A DNA stretch of 58,216 nucleotides. Origin: Porphyromonas uenonis 60-3. GTDB lineage: Bacteria > Bacteroidota > Bacteroidia > Bacteroidales > Porphyromonadaceae. Where the stretch lies: contig NZ_ACLR01000124.1 in NCBI RefSeq assembly GCF_000174775.1, forward strand, positions 1-58,216, in the 5' to 3' direction. How positions within the stretch are numbered: the stretch's first letter is position 1; each line of letters opens with the position of its first letter. Below the pieces are notes generated by a model, which had not been told where the DNA came from, made no database searches, and saw only the letters and a program-made list of their open reading frames with translations. This document shows, in pieces, positions 28,383 to 37,057 of the stretch. The position numbers were made by a program, and so were the translations under genes.

Positions 28383-29129
28383 ATGAAAAGACTTGTATTA
28401 GTACGCCACGGACAGAGTGCGTGGAATAAGAGTAACCAATTCACAGGCTGGACAGACGTCGACCTCACCGAGCAAGGTGTCGAGGAAGCGCACGAGGCTG
28501 GCCGACAGCTACGCAAGGCGGGCTTTCGCTTTGGCAAGGCTTATACATCATATCTCAAGCGCGCCATCAAGACGCTGAACATTATCCTCGACGAGATGGA
28601 TCTCGACTGGATCCCCGTGGAGAAGTCGTGGCGTCTCAACGAAAAGCACTACGGTATGCTCCAAGGGTTGGACAAGTCCGAGACAGCGGCCAAGTATGGC
28701 GAGGAGCAAGTGCACATCTGGCGACGCAGTTACGACGTACCGCCCGCACCGCTAGACCCGACCGATGAGCGTGCGCCTCAGCACGATCCACGCTATGCTT
28801 CGGTCAATCCTGACGAGCTCCCACTCACGGAGTCGCTCAAGGAGACGGTCCAGCGCATCCTTCCTTACTGGGAGAGCAACATTCGTCCCGACCTAGAGAA
28901 GTATGGCGAGATCATCGTCACGGCTCACGGCAATAGCTTGAGAGGTATCGTCAAACACCTCAAAGGTATCTCAGACGAAGAGATACCTTCGCTCAATCTC
29001 CCGACGGGTATCCCGTACGTCTTCGAGTTTGACGACAAGATGCAGTTGCAGCATGACTACTTCCTCGGCGACCCCGAGCAGATAGCCAAGCTTCAGGCCG
29101 CCGTTGCCAATCAAGGCAAGAGCAAGTAG
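28383..29129 (+). CDS. gpmA: 2,3-bisphosphoglycerate-dependent phosphoglycerate mutase
   Basis: 248 residues, the normal length of the dPGM enzyme. It interconverts 3- and 2-phosphoglycerate in glycolysis and gluconeogenesis. [10 protein letters not shown] at residues 6-15 holds the phosphorylated His9, and TAHGNSLRG near 180 the second catalytic His. [13 protein letters not shown] and [11 protein letters not shown] are also characteristic. It lies 29 bases after the DUF2723 gene, so it is probably co-transcribed. The basis for the association is not obvious. Confidence 0.96.
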   Translation: MKRLVLVRHGQSAWNKSNQFTGWTDVDLTEQGVEEAHEAGRQLRKAGFRFGKAYTSYLKRAIKTLNIILDEMDLDWIPVEKSWRLNEKHYGMLQGLDKSETAAKYGEEQVHIWRRSYDVPPAPLDPTDERAPQHDPRYASVNPDELPLTESLKETVQRILPYWESNIRPDLEKYGEIIVTAHGNSLRGIVKHLKGISDEEIPSLNLPTGIPYVFEFDDKMQLQHDYFLGDPEQIAKLQAAVANQGKSK

Positions 29130-29168
29130 CCACGATCCCGTTCATTTCACTAGACACTTCCAACTATT

Positions 29169-30539
29169 ATGACATACGATCTCATCATCATCGGTGGAGG
29201 GCCTGCGGGTTACACAGCTGCTGAGCGTGCTGCTCGTGGTGGACTGGATACGCTACTTATCGAGGAGCGTGCGCTCGGTGGCGTCTGTCTTAACGAAGGG
29301 TGCATCCCTACGAAGACGCTCCTTTACTCGGCTAAGGTTTGGCAGACAGTGCAGAGCGCCGCTAAGTATGGCGTCACCTGTACGCCAGAGCAGATAGACC
29401 CAGCCAAGGTTATCTCTAGAAAGAATAAAGTCGTTCGTAAGCTCGTCGCTGGTATCCGTGCACGGATGAAGGAAGCTGGCGTGACCGTGCTCACAGAGCA
29501 TGCGACTGTCACGGCGCACAATAGCGACGACACCTATACCGTCACGGCAGCTGCTGAGACTTATACGGCTAAGCATCTACTCCTCTGTACAGGTTCAGAG
29601 ACAGTCATCCCGCCTATCCCTGGAGTTGAGGAGGGGCACTATATTACTCACCGCGAAGCTTTGGATAGTAAGGAGCTTCCCGCCTCGATCGTCATCATCG
29701 GTGGTGGCGTCATCGGCATGGAGTTCGCCGCTTACTACAACGAGATGGGCGTGACCGTCTCCGTAGTTGAGATGCTCCCCGAGATTATCAATGGCATGGA
29801 CAGCGAGCTAGCAGCGCTCCTTCGTGAGGAGTATGCGAAGCGTGGCATCAAGTTCTACCTCCAGCACAAGGTGACGCATCTCTATGCCGATGGCGTAGAG
29901 GTTGAGTACGAGGGTAAGACCTTTAAGGTGGAGGGCGAGCAAGTGATGCTCTCCGTGGGTCGTCGTCCCGTGACCAGCTCCTTCGAGGCACTGCTCAGCC
30001 AAGGGCTTGAGCTCGAGCGTCGAGGTGTCAAGACCGACGAATACCTCCGCACCTCGCTCCCCAATCTCTATGCTGCGGGCGATGTCAACGGACACTCGCT
30101 CCTAGCCCACACTGCGGTTCGTGAGGCAGAGGTAGCGGTCGACCACATCCTCGGTCGTAAGATCAATCCGATGAGCTATCGAGCTATTCCTGGGGTTGTC
30201 TACACGCATCCCGAGATAGCGGGCGTAGGCTTCACCGAAGATGCGCTACGAAGTGGAGACAAAGTCTATATGAAGCTGATGCTCCCGATGAGCTACTCAG
30301 GACGTTTTGTTGCGGAAAACGAGATGGCTTCAGGATTTTGCAAAGTTCTTGTCAACCCCGAGGGCAAGATCCTCGGAGTGCACATGCTAGGCAATCCTTG
30401 TAGCGAACTGATTGTCACCGCAGTGCTAGCCATCGAGCGTGGAATGACAGCGCACGAGCTGAGCGAAATCATCTTCCCGCACCCCTCTGTGGCTGAGATT
30501 CTCAAGGAAACGTTGGAAACCTTCCCCCGTACGAACTAG
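29169..30539 (+). CDS. lpdA: Dihydrolipoyl dehydrogenase
   Basis: 456 residues. A flavoprotein that reoxidises dihydrolipoamide of 2-oxoacid dehydrogenase complexes or the glycine cleavage system, using NAD. FAD-binding GGGPAGY is at residues 9-15; the redox pair is Cys40/Cys45 (GGVCLNEGCIPTK); the NAD site IIGGGVIGMEFA is near 178; the FAD-binding AAGDVNG is near 307; HPSVAEILKETLE near the C-terminus contains the His-Glu active-site pair. No E2, lipoyl carrier or gcv gene is adjacent, so its complex cannot be assigned. It ends six bases before panE. Confidence 0.94.
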   Translation: MTYDLIIIGGGPAGYTAAERAARGGLDTLLIEERALGGVCLNEGCIPTKTLLYSAKVWQTVQSAAKYGVTCTPEQIDPAKVISRKNKVVRKLVAGIRARMKEAGVTVLTEHATVTAHNSDDTYTVTAAAETYTAKHLLLCTGSETVIPPIPGVEEGHYITHREALDSKELPASIVIIGGGVIGMEFAAYYNEMGVTVSVVEMLPEIINGMDSELAALLREEYAKRGIKFYLQHKVTHLYADGVEVEYEGKTFKVEGEQVMLSVGRRPVTSSFEALLSQGLELERRGVKTDEYLRTSLPNLYAAGDVNGHSLLAHTAVREAEVAVDHILGRKINPMSYRAIPGVVYTHPEIAGVGFTEDALRSGDKVYMKLMLPMSYSGRFVAENEMASGFCKVLVNPEGKILGVHMLGNPCSELIVTAVLAIERGMTAHELSEIIFPHPSVAEILKETLETFPRTN

Positions 30540-30545
30540 TTAGCC

Positions 30546-31508
30546 ATGAGACCTCCTCATATCGTTATCCTAGGCTTAGGAGGCGTCGGTGGATACTTCG
30601 GCGGGCTCTGGACACGCTACGCCATGGCGCATCCCGACCAGCTACGCGTCTCCTACCTGATGCGTCCTGGAGCGCACTACGATTGTGTACGCAGTGAGGG
30701 CTTGCGCATCTCCTCGCCTCGTCTGGCCGAGACCGTTGTGCGACCCAGTTGCGTCACTTGTGATCCGCAGGAGCTGGAGCCGATAGACTATCTGGTCGTT
30801 GTGACCAAGAGCTATGACCTAGCCGATAGTATTCGTCCACTGCAGCCTTTCCTGACCAAAGAGAGTGCCGTCCTGCCGTTGCTCAATGGACTAGATATCC
30901 ACGAGCAGCTCCGCACGATGCTTCCCGCAGAGGTCGAGCGCTGGGCGGGTATCGCATATGTCACCGCACGGCGCACAGAGCCTGGTGTCGTGGAGAGCCA
31001 CTCCGACAACGAGCGACTCTACGCAGGCTCTCTGGCACGACCCATCGGGAGTGAGCGAACGGCTAGCGAAGAGCGACTTCTTAGGATCTCCCAAGTTGCG
31101 GGCATCGATCTCGTCATCCCTGACGATCCGATGGAAGAAGTGCGCAAGAAGTTCCTCATGCTCTCCAATTCAGCTGCTGCAACAGGCTACTACGACTGCG
31201 GTGTCGAGGGCTTGCTCGGTGCGCATCGTGCCTTTGTCATCGGACTCACCGAAGAGCTCTGCCAGCTGTACCGTGCTAAGGGGTGGGGCATCAGCGATGC
31301 CGATCCAGTCGCCTCAGCGCTCCGTCGCATAGACCGTATGCCACCCGCCACGACTACCTCGATGAATAGCGACTTACGCAACCATCATCAGAGCGAGGTC
31401 GAGAGTCTCGTCGGTTACGTGGTTCGTGAGAGCCAGCGCTTAGGTCTCTCAGCGCCACATTACGAAGAGGCTTACGCTGGCATCCTGCAGCGCATCGCTC
31501 AGCAGTAA
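30546..31508 (+). CDS. panE: Ketopantoate reductase family protein
   Basis: 320 residues. GLGGVGGYFGG (residues ~10-20) is the Rossmann NADPH site of the PanE/ApbA family. YLVVVTKSYDL (~80-90) holds the conserved Lys region, LPLLNGLDIHE (~110) the asparagine motif, and TTTSMNSDLRNHHQSEVESL (~270-290) the usual substrate-binding S-M-x-x-D stretch. The known reaction is NADPH reduction of 2-dehydropantoate to pantoate for CoA synthesis. Paralogues of this family have other 2-oxoacid substrates, so the pantothenate role is likely but not certain. Last gene of the operon, followed by a hairpin. Confidence 0.85.
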   Translation: MRPPHIVILGLGGVGGYFGGLWTRYAMAHPDQLRVSYLMRPGAHYDCVRSEGLRISSPRLAETVVRPSCVTCDPQELEPIDYLVVVTKSYDLADSIRPLQPFLTKESAVLPLLNGLDIHEQLRTMLPAEVERWAGIAYVTARRTEPGVVESHSDNERLYAGSLARPIGSERTASEERLLRISQVAGIDLVIPDDPMEEVRKKFLMLSNSAAATGYYDCGVEGLLGAHRAFVIGLTEELCQLYRAKGWGISDADPVASALRRIDRMPPATTTSMNSDLRNHHQSEVESLVGYVVRESQRLGLSAPHYEEAYAGILQRIAQQ

Positions 31509-31518
31509 TCTACTCATC

Positions 31519-31563
31519 AGCGTCTCGGAGCTGTCGGCCCCCGTCCGATCACTCCGAGACGCT
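31519..31563 (+). terminator. Hairpin after panE
   Basis: A perfect 12-pair stem (AGCGTCTCGGAG with CTCCGAGACGCT) lies 10 bases after the panE stop. The T-tract is poor (TTCCTCTAATAT), so termination may be partial or helped by Rho. Confidence 0.6.
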
Positions 31564-31567
31564 TCCT

Positions 31568-31602
31568 CTAATATCTAATCTCTAACTTCTAACCTCTAAT
31601 CC
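31568..31602 (+). repeat. CTAAYYT heptamer array before a start codon
   Basis: Five CTAAYYT-type heptamers in a row (CTAATAT, CTAATCT, CTAACTT, CTAACCT, CTAATCC), ending three bases before the ATG at 31606. Same family as 24993-25037 and 40706-40740. Confidence 0.85.
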
Positions 31603-31605
31603 CCC

Positions 31606-32943
31606 ATGAAGCGTCTACTCGTCATCTTGCTTTGCCTCCTCACTTTGCCAGTCTTTATGGCCCAAGGGCAAAAGCTAGACTCGCTCACGCAAGCCTTTCA
31701 TGCGAAGCCCACTGTAGCCACCGCTACGCAGCTCGTGGAGCGAGCTACAGCGCGAGGATGCAGTGACCTAGCCGTCTCAGCTTATGAGTACCTTGCTCAT
31801 CAAAATGGTAAGTACCTGCCCGCTCTCTGGGAGTGCTACCTCAGAGAGTTGCGACTAGACGCACTGTCCGCTTCACTAGAGAAGCAGAGCAAAGCACGCA
31901 AGTCTCAGTACGCCATCGACCTCTATGCTGAGAGACTGTATACGCTGCGACGTCTTATGGGAAACGTCCTTTGGTTAGAAGTGGCTGACACCGTCACCAT
32001 CGCACGAGAGCAATTGGCCAGCTACCTCAATGGACAGGGCGTCAAAGTCTTCTCCTGTGACACTTTAGGTCTCGGCTTCCTCACTGAGCGAAGCGATCGT
32101 TACATCAGACCTCTCCGCAAGCGTCCTGGTGCACCTGTGCGTCTCGTCTATGGCGATCTTCTAGCCAATCAGCCGATACCGACGACGCTTCAGTCAGATG
32201 CTAGCATCATCACCGCTATCCCAGACAGTCTCGAGGCTCCCTCTTATCCTACGCTAGCTCCCGACGGTATCACGCTCTACTTCTCAGCTATTAGCAAGCA
32301 GGGGCTTGGAGGGCGAGACCTTTATATGACCCGCCAGACCGCATCGGGTGGCTACCTACAGCCCGTCCCGCTAGGTCTGCCATACAATAGTTCGGGCAAT
32401 GACCTGCTTCTCGCTTTCAATGCTGAGCGCCATCTCGGCTACCTCGTCTCCGACCGCTATGCCCCTCGTGGCATGGTCACCGTCTACCGCTTTGTTTACA
32501 ATGATGGCGAGGTGACAGAGGTCCCGTCCAACGATCCCGCTCTCTTGCGCCAGTACGCTATGCTACGACCCTACCATGTCACGCAGCGCTCGGACGTAGA
32601 CTACGCTACTTTGCTGGGTAAGCATACCTCTGCACAGCCTGCCCACAGCAGCGCTTCTCAGGGTAACTTTGTCGTGGCACCAAATGTGATCTACACCAGC
32701 CGCGATCAGTTTCACTCCGCCGAGGCTGCGACCCTCTACGATCAGTATCTGAGTCAGCAGAAGCAGCTCACCGAGCAGGAGCAGACACTGGCTCGTCTCC
32801 GCACTGCCTATCACCAGCATAGTGGTAGCGATGCTGACCTGACCGAGATGATCCTACAGCTCGAGCGTGAGCTCCCCGCAGCCCGCAAAGCGTTGCGCAC
32901 GCTCGCCCAGAAGATACGACAGCTCGAGCGCCCGCATCTCTAA
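31606..32943 (+). CDS. Secreted PD40-like beta-propeller protein of unknown function
   Basis: 445 residues. Signal peptide MKRLLVILLCLLTLPVFMAQGQ. Residues ~25-150 are helical. YPTLAPDGITLYFSAISKQG then LGGRDLYMTR (~215-245) is a typical WD40-like PD40 blade, followed by a second (GNDLLLAFNAERHLGYLVSD). Two to three blades are visible, too few for a closed propeller. Residues ~385-445 are a coiled coil rich in Gln, Leu and Arg. PD40 blades of this kind occur in PorE and other Bacteroidetes envelope proteins, but no OmpA domain is present. The start directly follows a heptamer tract. Function unknown; a periplasmic or outer-membrane scaffold is a guess. Confidence 0.75.
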   Translation: MKRLLVILLCLLTLPVFMAQGQKLDSLTQAFHAKPTVATATQLVERATARGCSDLAVSAYEYLAHQNGKYLPALWECYLRELRLDALSASLEKQSKARKSQYAIDLYAERLYTLRRLMGNVLWLEVADTVTIAREQLASYLNGQGVKVFSCDTLGLGFLTERSDRYIRPLRKRPGAPVRLVYGDLLANQPIPTTLQSDASIITAIPDSLEAPSYPTLAPDGITLYFSAISKQGLGGRDLYMTRQTASGGYLQPVPLGLPYNSSGNDLLLAFNAERHLGYLVSDRYAPRGMVTVYRFVYNDGEVTEVPSNDPALLRQYAMLRPYHVTQRSDVDYATLLGKHTSAQPAHSSASQGNFVVAPNVIYTSRDQFHSAEAATLYDQYLSQQKQLTEQEQTLARLRTAYHQHSGSDADLTEMILQLERELPAARKALRTLAQKIRQLERPHL

Positions 32944-33009
32944 GGGCGCCCTATATTTTGGGAAAGTAGTACCTTAGCGGGCGTTAAACCAATAAACGCC
33001 CTAATAACA

Positions 33010-33450
33010 ATGAGAAAAGAACAATTGATCTGCCTCTGCCTAGCCATGCTACTAGTCAGCACCACTCTGATGCTCAGCTCCTGTAAGAAGGATCCAAAAG
33101 ACAAGGACCCCAAGGAGGCACTCGTCAATACCCGCTGGAAGATGGCTACAGACCTCACAGGGCTTGACATTGACAAAGAGATCGGTGAAGTATCTGGCGG
33201 CGAGCTTCGCTTCACTTCTCAGACGGAAGGCGAGCTGACAGCAGCTATCAAAGGGACGAAGCTCACACTCTCGGTGACTTACAGCTACGATGCTACGCAA
33301 AAGGCTTATCCCGCCACGGTAAAAATAGGAGATGATATCAACCAGTTTATCTTGAAGGTCAATTGGGACACTAACATCTTGATAGCCTACGAGCTGGAAG
33401 CTGGAGTCGTCATCCCGAAGCCTATTATGTTCTTTACGCTTGTCAAGTAG
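33010..33450 (+). CDS. Small lipoprotein of unknown function
   Basis: 146 residues. Lipoprotein signal LVSTTLMLSSC (Cys24), followed by a charged KKDPKDKDPKEA linker that often precedes a compact domain. The rest (~40-146) is predicted beta-rich: NTRWKMATDLTGLDIDKEI, ELRFTSQTEGELTAAIKGTK, and a final strand FFTLVK. It resembles in outline the lipocalin-like lipoproteins common in Bacteroidales, but no family can be named. The leader carries a 7-pair hairpin (GGGCGTT/AACGCCC, 32979-33001) ending just before the start region. It is followed by its own terminator. Confidence 0.75.
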   Translation: MRKEQLICLCLAMLLVSTTLMLSSCKKDPKDKDPKEALVNTRWKMATDLTGLDIDKEIGEVSGGELRFTSQTEGELTAAIKGTKLTLSVTYSYDATQKAYPATVKIGDDINQFILKVNWDTNILIAYELEAGVVIPKPIMFFTLVK

Positions 33451-33503
33451 TCAAGCTATAAGGCGCGATATGTTTGTAGAGGCATAGTCCTACGACACAG
33501 TAC

Positions 33504-33542
33504 AGGGGTAGAGACCTAAGCGGTTTCTGCCCCTTATTTTAT
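33504..33542 (+). terminator. Terminator after the small lipoprotein
   Basis: A 13-pair stem with two G-U pairs (AGGGGTAGAGACC with GGTTTCTGCCCCT) is followed by TATTTTAT. Confidence 0.85.
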
Positions 33543-33625
33543 CTCTCTGGGAGTCGGAGTGGGGTAGCAATTAGGGTGAGACGTGCAGCCCGTGTAGTGA
33601 CGCACGAGACGAGTAACGGTTGTAG

Positions 33626-33760
33626 GGACGCTCGGTCGAGCGTCCGTTGTGTCAAAGGTTATGGTGTCAAGGCTTTAACGGGGACGGACGCACGACCGTG
33701 CGTCCCTATAGCCGTTACACGTTGGATGGTTCGGGGACGGATGCATGACCGAGCGTTCCC
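33626..33760. repeat. GGACG palindromic elements (REP-like)
   Basis: Two perfect 9-2-9 palindromes, GGACGCTCG gt CGAGCGTCC (33626-33645) and GGACGCACG ac CGTGCGTCC (33686-33705), and a third decayed one (33733-33760). They are set among repeats of AACGG and CCGTTACAC. The stretch 33641-33691 recurs inverted at 54934-54984 with about 80% identity by eye. Confidence 0.8.
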
Positions 33761-33779
33761 CCCAGCCGTTACACGTCTA

Positions 33780-33958
33780 CCGAGAAAATCGGGAATCTCC
33801 AGCGAGAAAACGAAAATTCTTCACGGAACCGGGAAATAAAAGTTCGGAAGAATGAAATGAAACTTCGGAAGAAAGATTTCGAAGTTCCGAAGAATTTTTT
33901 TATTCCTCCCTGGATAATTCAGAATTTCCATGGAGGACTTGATCGATTTCCTCCGACG
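33780..33958 (+). repeat. Dispersed 21-base-unit element, family B, copy 3
   Basis: Core 33833-33897 (65 bases), differing from copy 2 by hardly any base. Left flank GCGAGAAAACGAAAATTCTT and right flank TGGATAATTCAGAATTTCCA match the other copies in outline. It is intergenic between a lipoprotein terminator and the next promoter. Confidence 0.88.
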
Positions 33959-34032
33959 TCCGATTTTCTTCATAGAAATATTGATAGATTTATACTGTAT
34001 CATGCTTCAGTCTATCCCCAGGGGATTCGTTA

Positions 34033-34059
34033 TTGATTAGAGATATTTTTCTAACTTTG
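34033..34059 (+). promoter_or_regulatory. Promoter for the two outer-membrane proteins
   Basis: TAACTTTG (34052-34059) matches TAnnTTTG. The nearest TTG (34033-34035) is only 16 bases upstream, shorter than usual. The ATG lies 47 bases downstream. Confidence 0.5.
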
Positions 34060-34105
34060 TCGGTGCAACGAACATTGTTTTAACCGACTCATATCAAAAC
34101 AACCT

Positions 34106-35017
34106 ATGCAGTACTATTTACACGTTTCGCTACGAGGGAGCCTGCTGGCAGGCTTACTTCTCCTGCTCTCTACGAGCTGGCTAGAGGCTACTCCGCTGGA
34201 GTCTCTTGCTCCCGACACAATCATTGAGCGGAATGACTATAAGCTTATTATAGAGCCTAGTAAAGGTCAGACCGACGTAATCCTGGTCGACTACAACGAG
34301 CGGCACCGTGTGCGTCGCATGGAGACGACCGCTCACTCGATAGATCGAGAGCTTCGTAAGGCTCTTTCAAGTGTAGGTGGTGTACTCGGCATCTACGATG
34401 ATAATAGCTTTCGCTGGGGTACGATACGCCTCTTTCCGAAGCTATACTTCGGCTCGACGATGATGCTGGGCGATGCTTTTGCCCATGCAGCTACCCCCTG
34501 CTTCAACCACTACATGGTGGCTCCGATAGGGTATAGGTACTACATCAAGGGGCGCTACTTCGTCGGCTTTGACTTTGCCTTTGAGGGACGTACTTACAGT
34601 CTGCGTGATGGTTATTACTTTACGACCAATAAAGAGTTTAGTGCACTGTCTCAAAGTCACTATGATGATGGGATGGGACTACGCCAGAGCAAGTTGGTGA
34701 CACGCTACATATCTTTCCCAATCACACTGGGGATGCGCCCGATGATGAATAGTCGTATGCGTCTCGGTGTCGAGGTAATCCCACAGATCAAGTACAAGGA
34801 GTATGTGATGCACAAGCAGTATGGCGATCGGCACAAGGAGCGCACCACGACGGAGGCGACACCGCCACTGTCGATGACCTATGGGGCTTTTATAGATTTT
34901 AGGCCTATCGGCATCTATGTACACTATACACCTCAGCCACTACTCCTCGTCAGAGATGCTAGGAGTAAGTACAATAATGAGGGCCTCCTCACGGCTGGAC
35001 TAAGTATCACCTTCTAA
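34106..35017 (+). CDS. Putative outer-membrane beta-barrel protein
   Basis: 303 residues. Signal peptide (GSLLAGLLLLLSTSWLEA). After a short polar region with an RHRVRR basic patch (~70), residues ~105-303 alternate hydrophobic/aromatic strands: GTIRLFPKLYFGSTMMLGDA, YRYYIKGRYFVGFDFAFEGR, SMTYGAFIDFRPIGIYVHYT. The protein ends in a phenylalanine (LLTAGLSITF), the barrel-assembly signal. An eight- to ten-strand barrel is likely. No family is recognised. It is followed after 13 bases by a second protein of the same size and layout. Confidence 0.75.
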   Translation: MQYYLHVSLRGSLLAGLLLLLSTSWLEATPLESLAPDTIIERNDYKLIIEPSKGQTDVILVDYNERHRVRRMETTAHSIDRELRKALSSVGGVLGIYDDNSFRWGTIRLFPKLYFGSTMMLGDAFAHAATPCFNHYMVAPIGYRYYIKGRYFVGFDFAFEGRTYSLRDGYYFTTNKEFSALSQSHYDDGMGLRQSKLVTRYISFPITLGMRPMMNSRMRLGVEVIPQIKYKEYVMHKQYGDRHKERTTTEATPPLSMTYGAFIDFRPIGIYVHYTPQPLLLVRDARSKYNNEGLLTAGLSITF

Positions 35018-35030
35018 TCGCATCGCCACT

Positions 35031-35936
35031 ATGTACTCAAGAGTTTATACATTACCCTTATTTGCGTTAGTCACCCTACTCCTTACTACACTAAGCGCCA
35101 CGGGGCAGACGGTGACCTCGTGTGATACGATCCAGCTTGCTGACCGCACGGTCTATGTGATGCGAGGTGAGAAAGATACTCAGATAGAGGTGGAGCATCG
35201 GCTCCCCAAAGGTCAGAAGCAAGAGGTGCCACTCTATATAGATAGGGTATGGACGAGAGGTGGTCGTCAGACAGCTTGGAATCGCTCCCGCATTAGCACC
35301 GTTCACAAGCAGGATGGCCAGCCTATCATCTATAAGACCCTGATGGGAGATGTCTCCTATCACTTTGTCTGCTCCTTCGGTTGGAACCTCTTTACAGCTC
35401 CAGCATGGAGTGGCAAGCAGCGCTTCTGGGGCTCTACTCGTGGAGAACTTGGAGTCTATGGAATCCTCCAGATCGGGCGTAGTCCGTGGGCTTTCAACGT
35501 GGGGACTTCGCTTGTGGGTAGTAGCTTTGCCTTTGACAAGAAGTACGCTATGCAGCGTGACGATGAGGGGCAGACGATCCTAAAGCAGGAGCCTAAGGAG
35601 GTAGGCTATGCGCAGACGCAGCTAGACCTCCTCTCCATAGAAATGCCGATAGGTCTGTCGCTCTCATGGGGCGAGACGAATGCATGGAGCTCGCTATCGA
35701 TCGTTCCGAAGTTCGTATGCCTGCAAAAGTCCCGCACACGCTCGCTCGATGAGCGGGTCAATACGCTTGTGGACGATGATCTCAATGTACGTCCCTTCGG
35801 ACTGGATCTGCGTGGCGAGATAGGGTATGGCTTCTTCGGACTCTTCGGACGGGTTAGTCTGCTCAGCACCATACCGTCAGCGCAGGCTGAGGTGAGCACG
35901 AGAGACTACTCGATAGGTATCGTGGGTCGCTTCTAG
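35031..35936 (+). CDS. Putative outer-membrane beta-barrel protein, partner of the preceding gene
   Basis: 301 residues. Signal peptide MYSRVYTLPLFALVTLLLTT ending SATGQ. A short polar N-terminal part (~25-100) is followed by amphipathic strands (GDVSYHFVCSFGWNLF, RGELGVYGILQIGRSPWAFN, EIGYGFFGLFGRVSLLS) and a C-terminal Phe (IGIVGRF). Size, order of parts and ending mirror the upstream gene, though residue identity is low by eye. The 13-base gap and the terminator that follows mark a two-gene operon. Function unknown. Confidence 0.75.
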   Translation: MYSRVYTLPLFALVTLLLTTLSATGQTVTSCDTIQLADRTVYVMRGEKDTQIEVEHRLPKGQKQEVPLYIDRVWTRGGRQTAWNRSRISTVHKQDGQPIIYKTLMGDVSYHFVCSFGWNLFTAPAWSGKQRFWGSTRGELGVYGILQIGRSPWAFNVGTSLVGSSFAFDKKYAMQRDDEGQTILKQEPKEVGYAQTQLDLLSIEMPIGLSLSWGETNAWSSLSIVPKFVCLQKSRTRSLDERVNTLVDDDLNVRPFGLDLRGEIGYGFFGLFGRVSLLSTIPSAQAEVSTRDYSIGIVGRF

Positions 35937-35983
35937 AGGAGAGCTCGCTAATCCACTATCAGATACGATATTCCCTTTGAATT

Positions 35984-36019
35984 GTGGGTAGTGCTCAGAC
36001 GAGTGCTACCCGCTTTTTT
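35984..36019 (+). terminator. Terminator after the barrel-protein pair
   Basis: A 13-pair stem with three G-U pairs (GTGGGTAGTGCTC with GAGTGCTACCCGC, loop AGAC) is followed by six T. The -7 box of the next gene starts two bases later. Confidence 0.9.
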
Positions 36020-36020
36020 G

Positions 36021-36028
36021 TACCTTTG
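36021..36028 (+). promoter_or_regulatory. -7 box for the GSCFA-murF/alr operon
   Basis: TACCTTTG, 30 bases before the ATG. The -33 position falls inside the preceding terminator hairpin, so the two signals overlap. Confidence 0.55.
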
Positions 36029-36058
36029 TGGTGGCTCTGCGCCTTGACACTTCACTAG

Positions 36059-37057
36059 ATGCTCACCTCTCGATCCATACAGTGGTTCACACCGATTCAG
36101 ATAGCTCCTCTGCCCACCTCTATAGCGGGGCGCTATGGGGATCGTATCCTGACGCTTGGCTCTTGCTTTAGTGAGCATATGGGCGAGCATATGCGGCACC
36201 TCGGATATGACGTACTGGTCAATCCTTACGGTACGCTCTACAATCCGATCAGCATCTGCGATACGCTGGAGGATCTACTCCTCGATGAGCAAAACCAGCC
36301 CGACTACACTCCTTATATTATAGAGCGCGACGGACTCTACTATAGTCTGCGTCACCACAGCGCTATCTATGGCGAGAGCCAAGAGGCACTACGCGAGGCG
36401 ACCGCTCAGCTATGGCATACGGCTCATAGCCGACTAGCGGAGGCGGACTGGCTCTGGATCACACTCGGCACGACGCAGGTCTACTACCTTGCGGAGGAAG
36501 GGCATGCCGTGGCAAACTGTCAGCAACTACCCGCACGTCTCTTCGACAGACGGGACCTTCCCCTGGATCTTCTGCAGGAGCGTATGCTAGCAACGCTTTC
36601 ACAGCTCCTTAAGCATCATCCGTTGCAGATAGTTCTGACGGTTAGTCCTGTGCGCTATCTGCAGGACGGCTTGGCGGAGAGCAACTTGTCAAAGAGCAAG
36701 CTACGTATCCTCTGCGACACGCTTTGCCGTGAGTTGCCTGCCTGTCATTACTTTCCCGCTTATGAGATCCTACATGATGAGTTGCGGGACTACCGCTTTT
36801 ACGCTAGAGACTTGACCCACCCCTCTGATGAAGCGGTCGCCTACATAGCCGATCACTTCGTCGCATACTGGGCAAGCCAAGAGGCGCGTGATGTGGAGAT
36901 GCGTCAGGCGGCCCAGCGTCTGCGCAAGCTGGCTCAGCATCGGCCTAAGACACCGCACGGAGCCGAACGACTACAGACTCAGATCGCTGAGCGCATAGCA
37001 CACTGCCGTGAGCGCTATGGAGAGAAGCTCTGCATAGCCTCCGTAGTAGAACCATGA
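36059..37057 (+). CDS. GSCFA-domain protein
   Basis: 332 residues. RILTLGSCFSEHMGEHMRHL (~30-49) is the motif that names the GSCFA family, whose Ser/Cys region resembles the nucleophile block of SGNH/GDSL esterases. WLWITLGTTQVYYLAEEGHA (~137-156), QIVLTVSPVRYLQDGL (~195-210) and a C-terminal ARDLTHPSDEAVAYIADHF (~258-276, Asp-x-x-His-like) fit the remaining blocks. A hydrolase of ester-linked groups is likely; the substrate is unknown. The stop overlaps the start of murF-alr by four bases, so a link to cell-wall synthesis is possible. No signal peptide, so it is probably cytoplasmic. Confidence 0.88.
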   Translation: MLTSRSIQWFTPIQIAPLPTSIAGRYGDRILTLGSCFSEHMGEHMRHLGYDVLVNPYGTLYNPISICDTLEDLLLDEQNQPDYTPYIIERDGLYYSLRHHSAIYGESQEALREATAQLWHTAHSRLAEADWLWITLGTTQVYYLAEEGHAVANCQQLPARLFDRRDLPLDLLQERMLATLSQLLKHHPLQIVLTVSPVRYLQDGLAESNLSKSKLRILCDTLCRELPACHYFPAYEILHDELRDYRFYARDLTHPSDEAVAYIADHFVAYWASQEARDVEMRQAAQRLRKLAQHRPKTPHGAERLQTQIAERIAHCRERYGEKLCIASVVEP

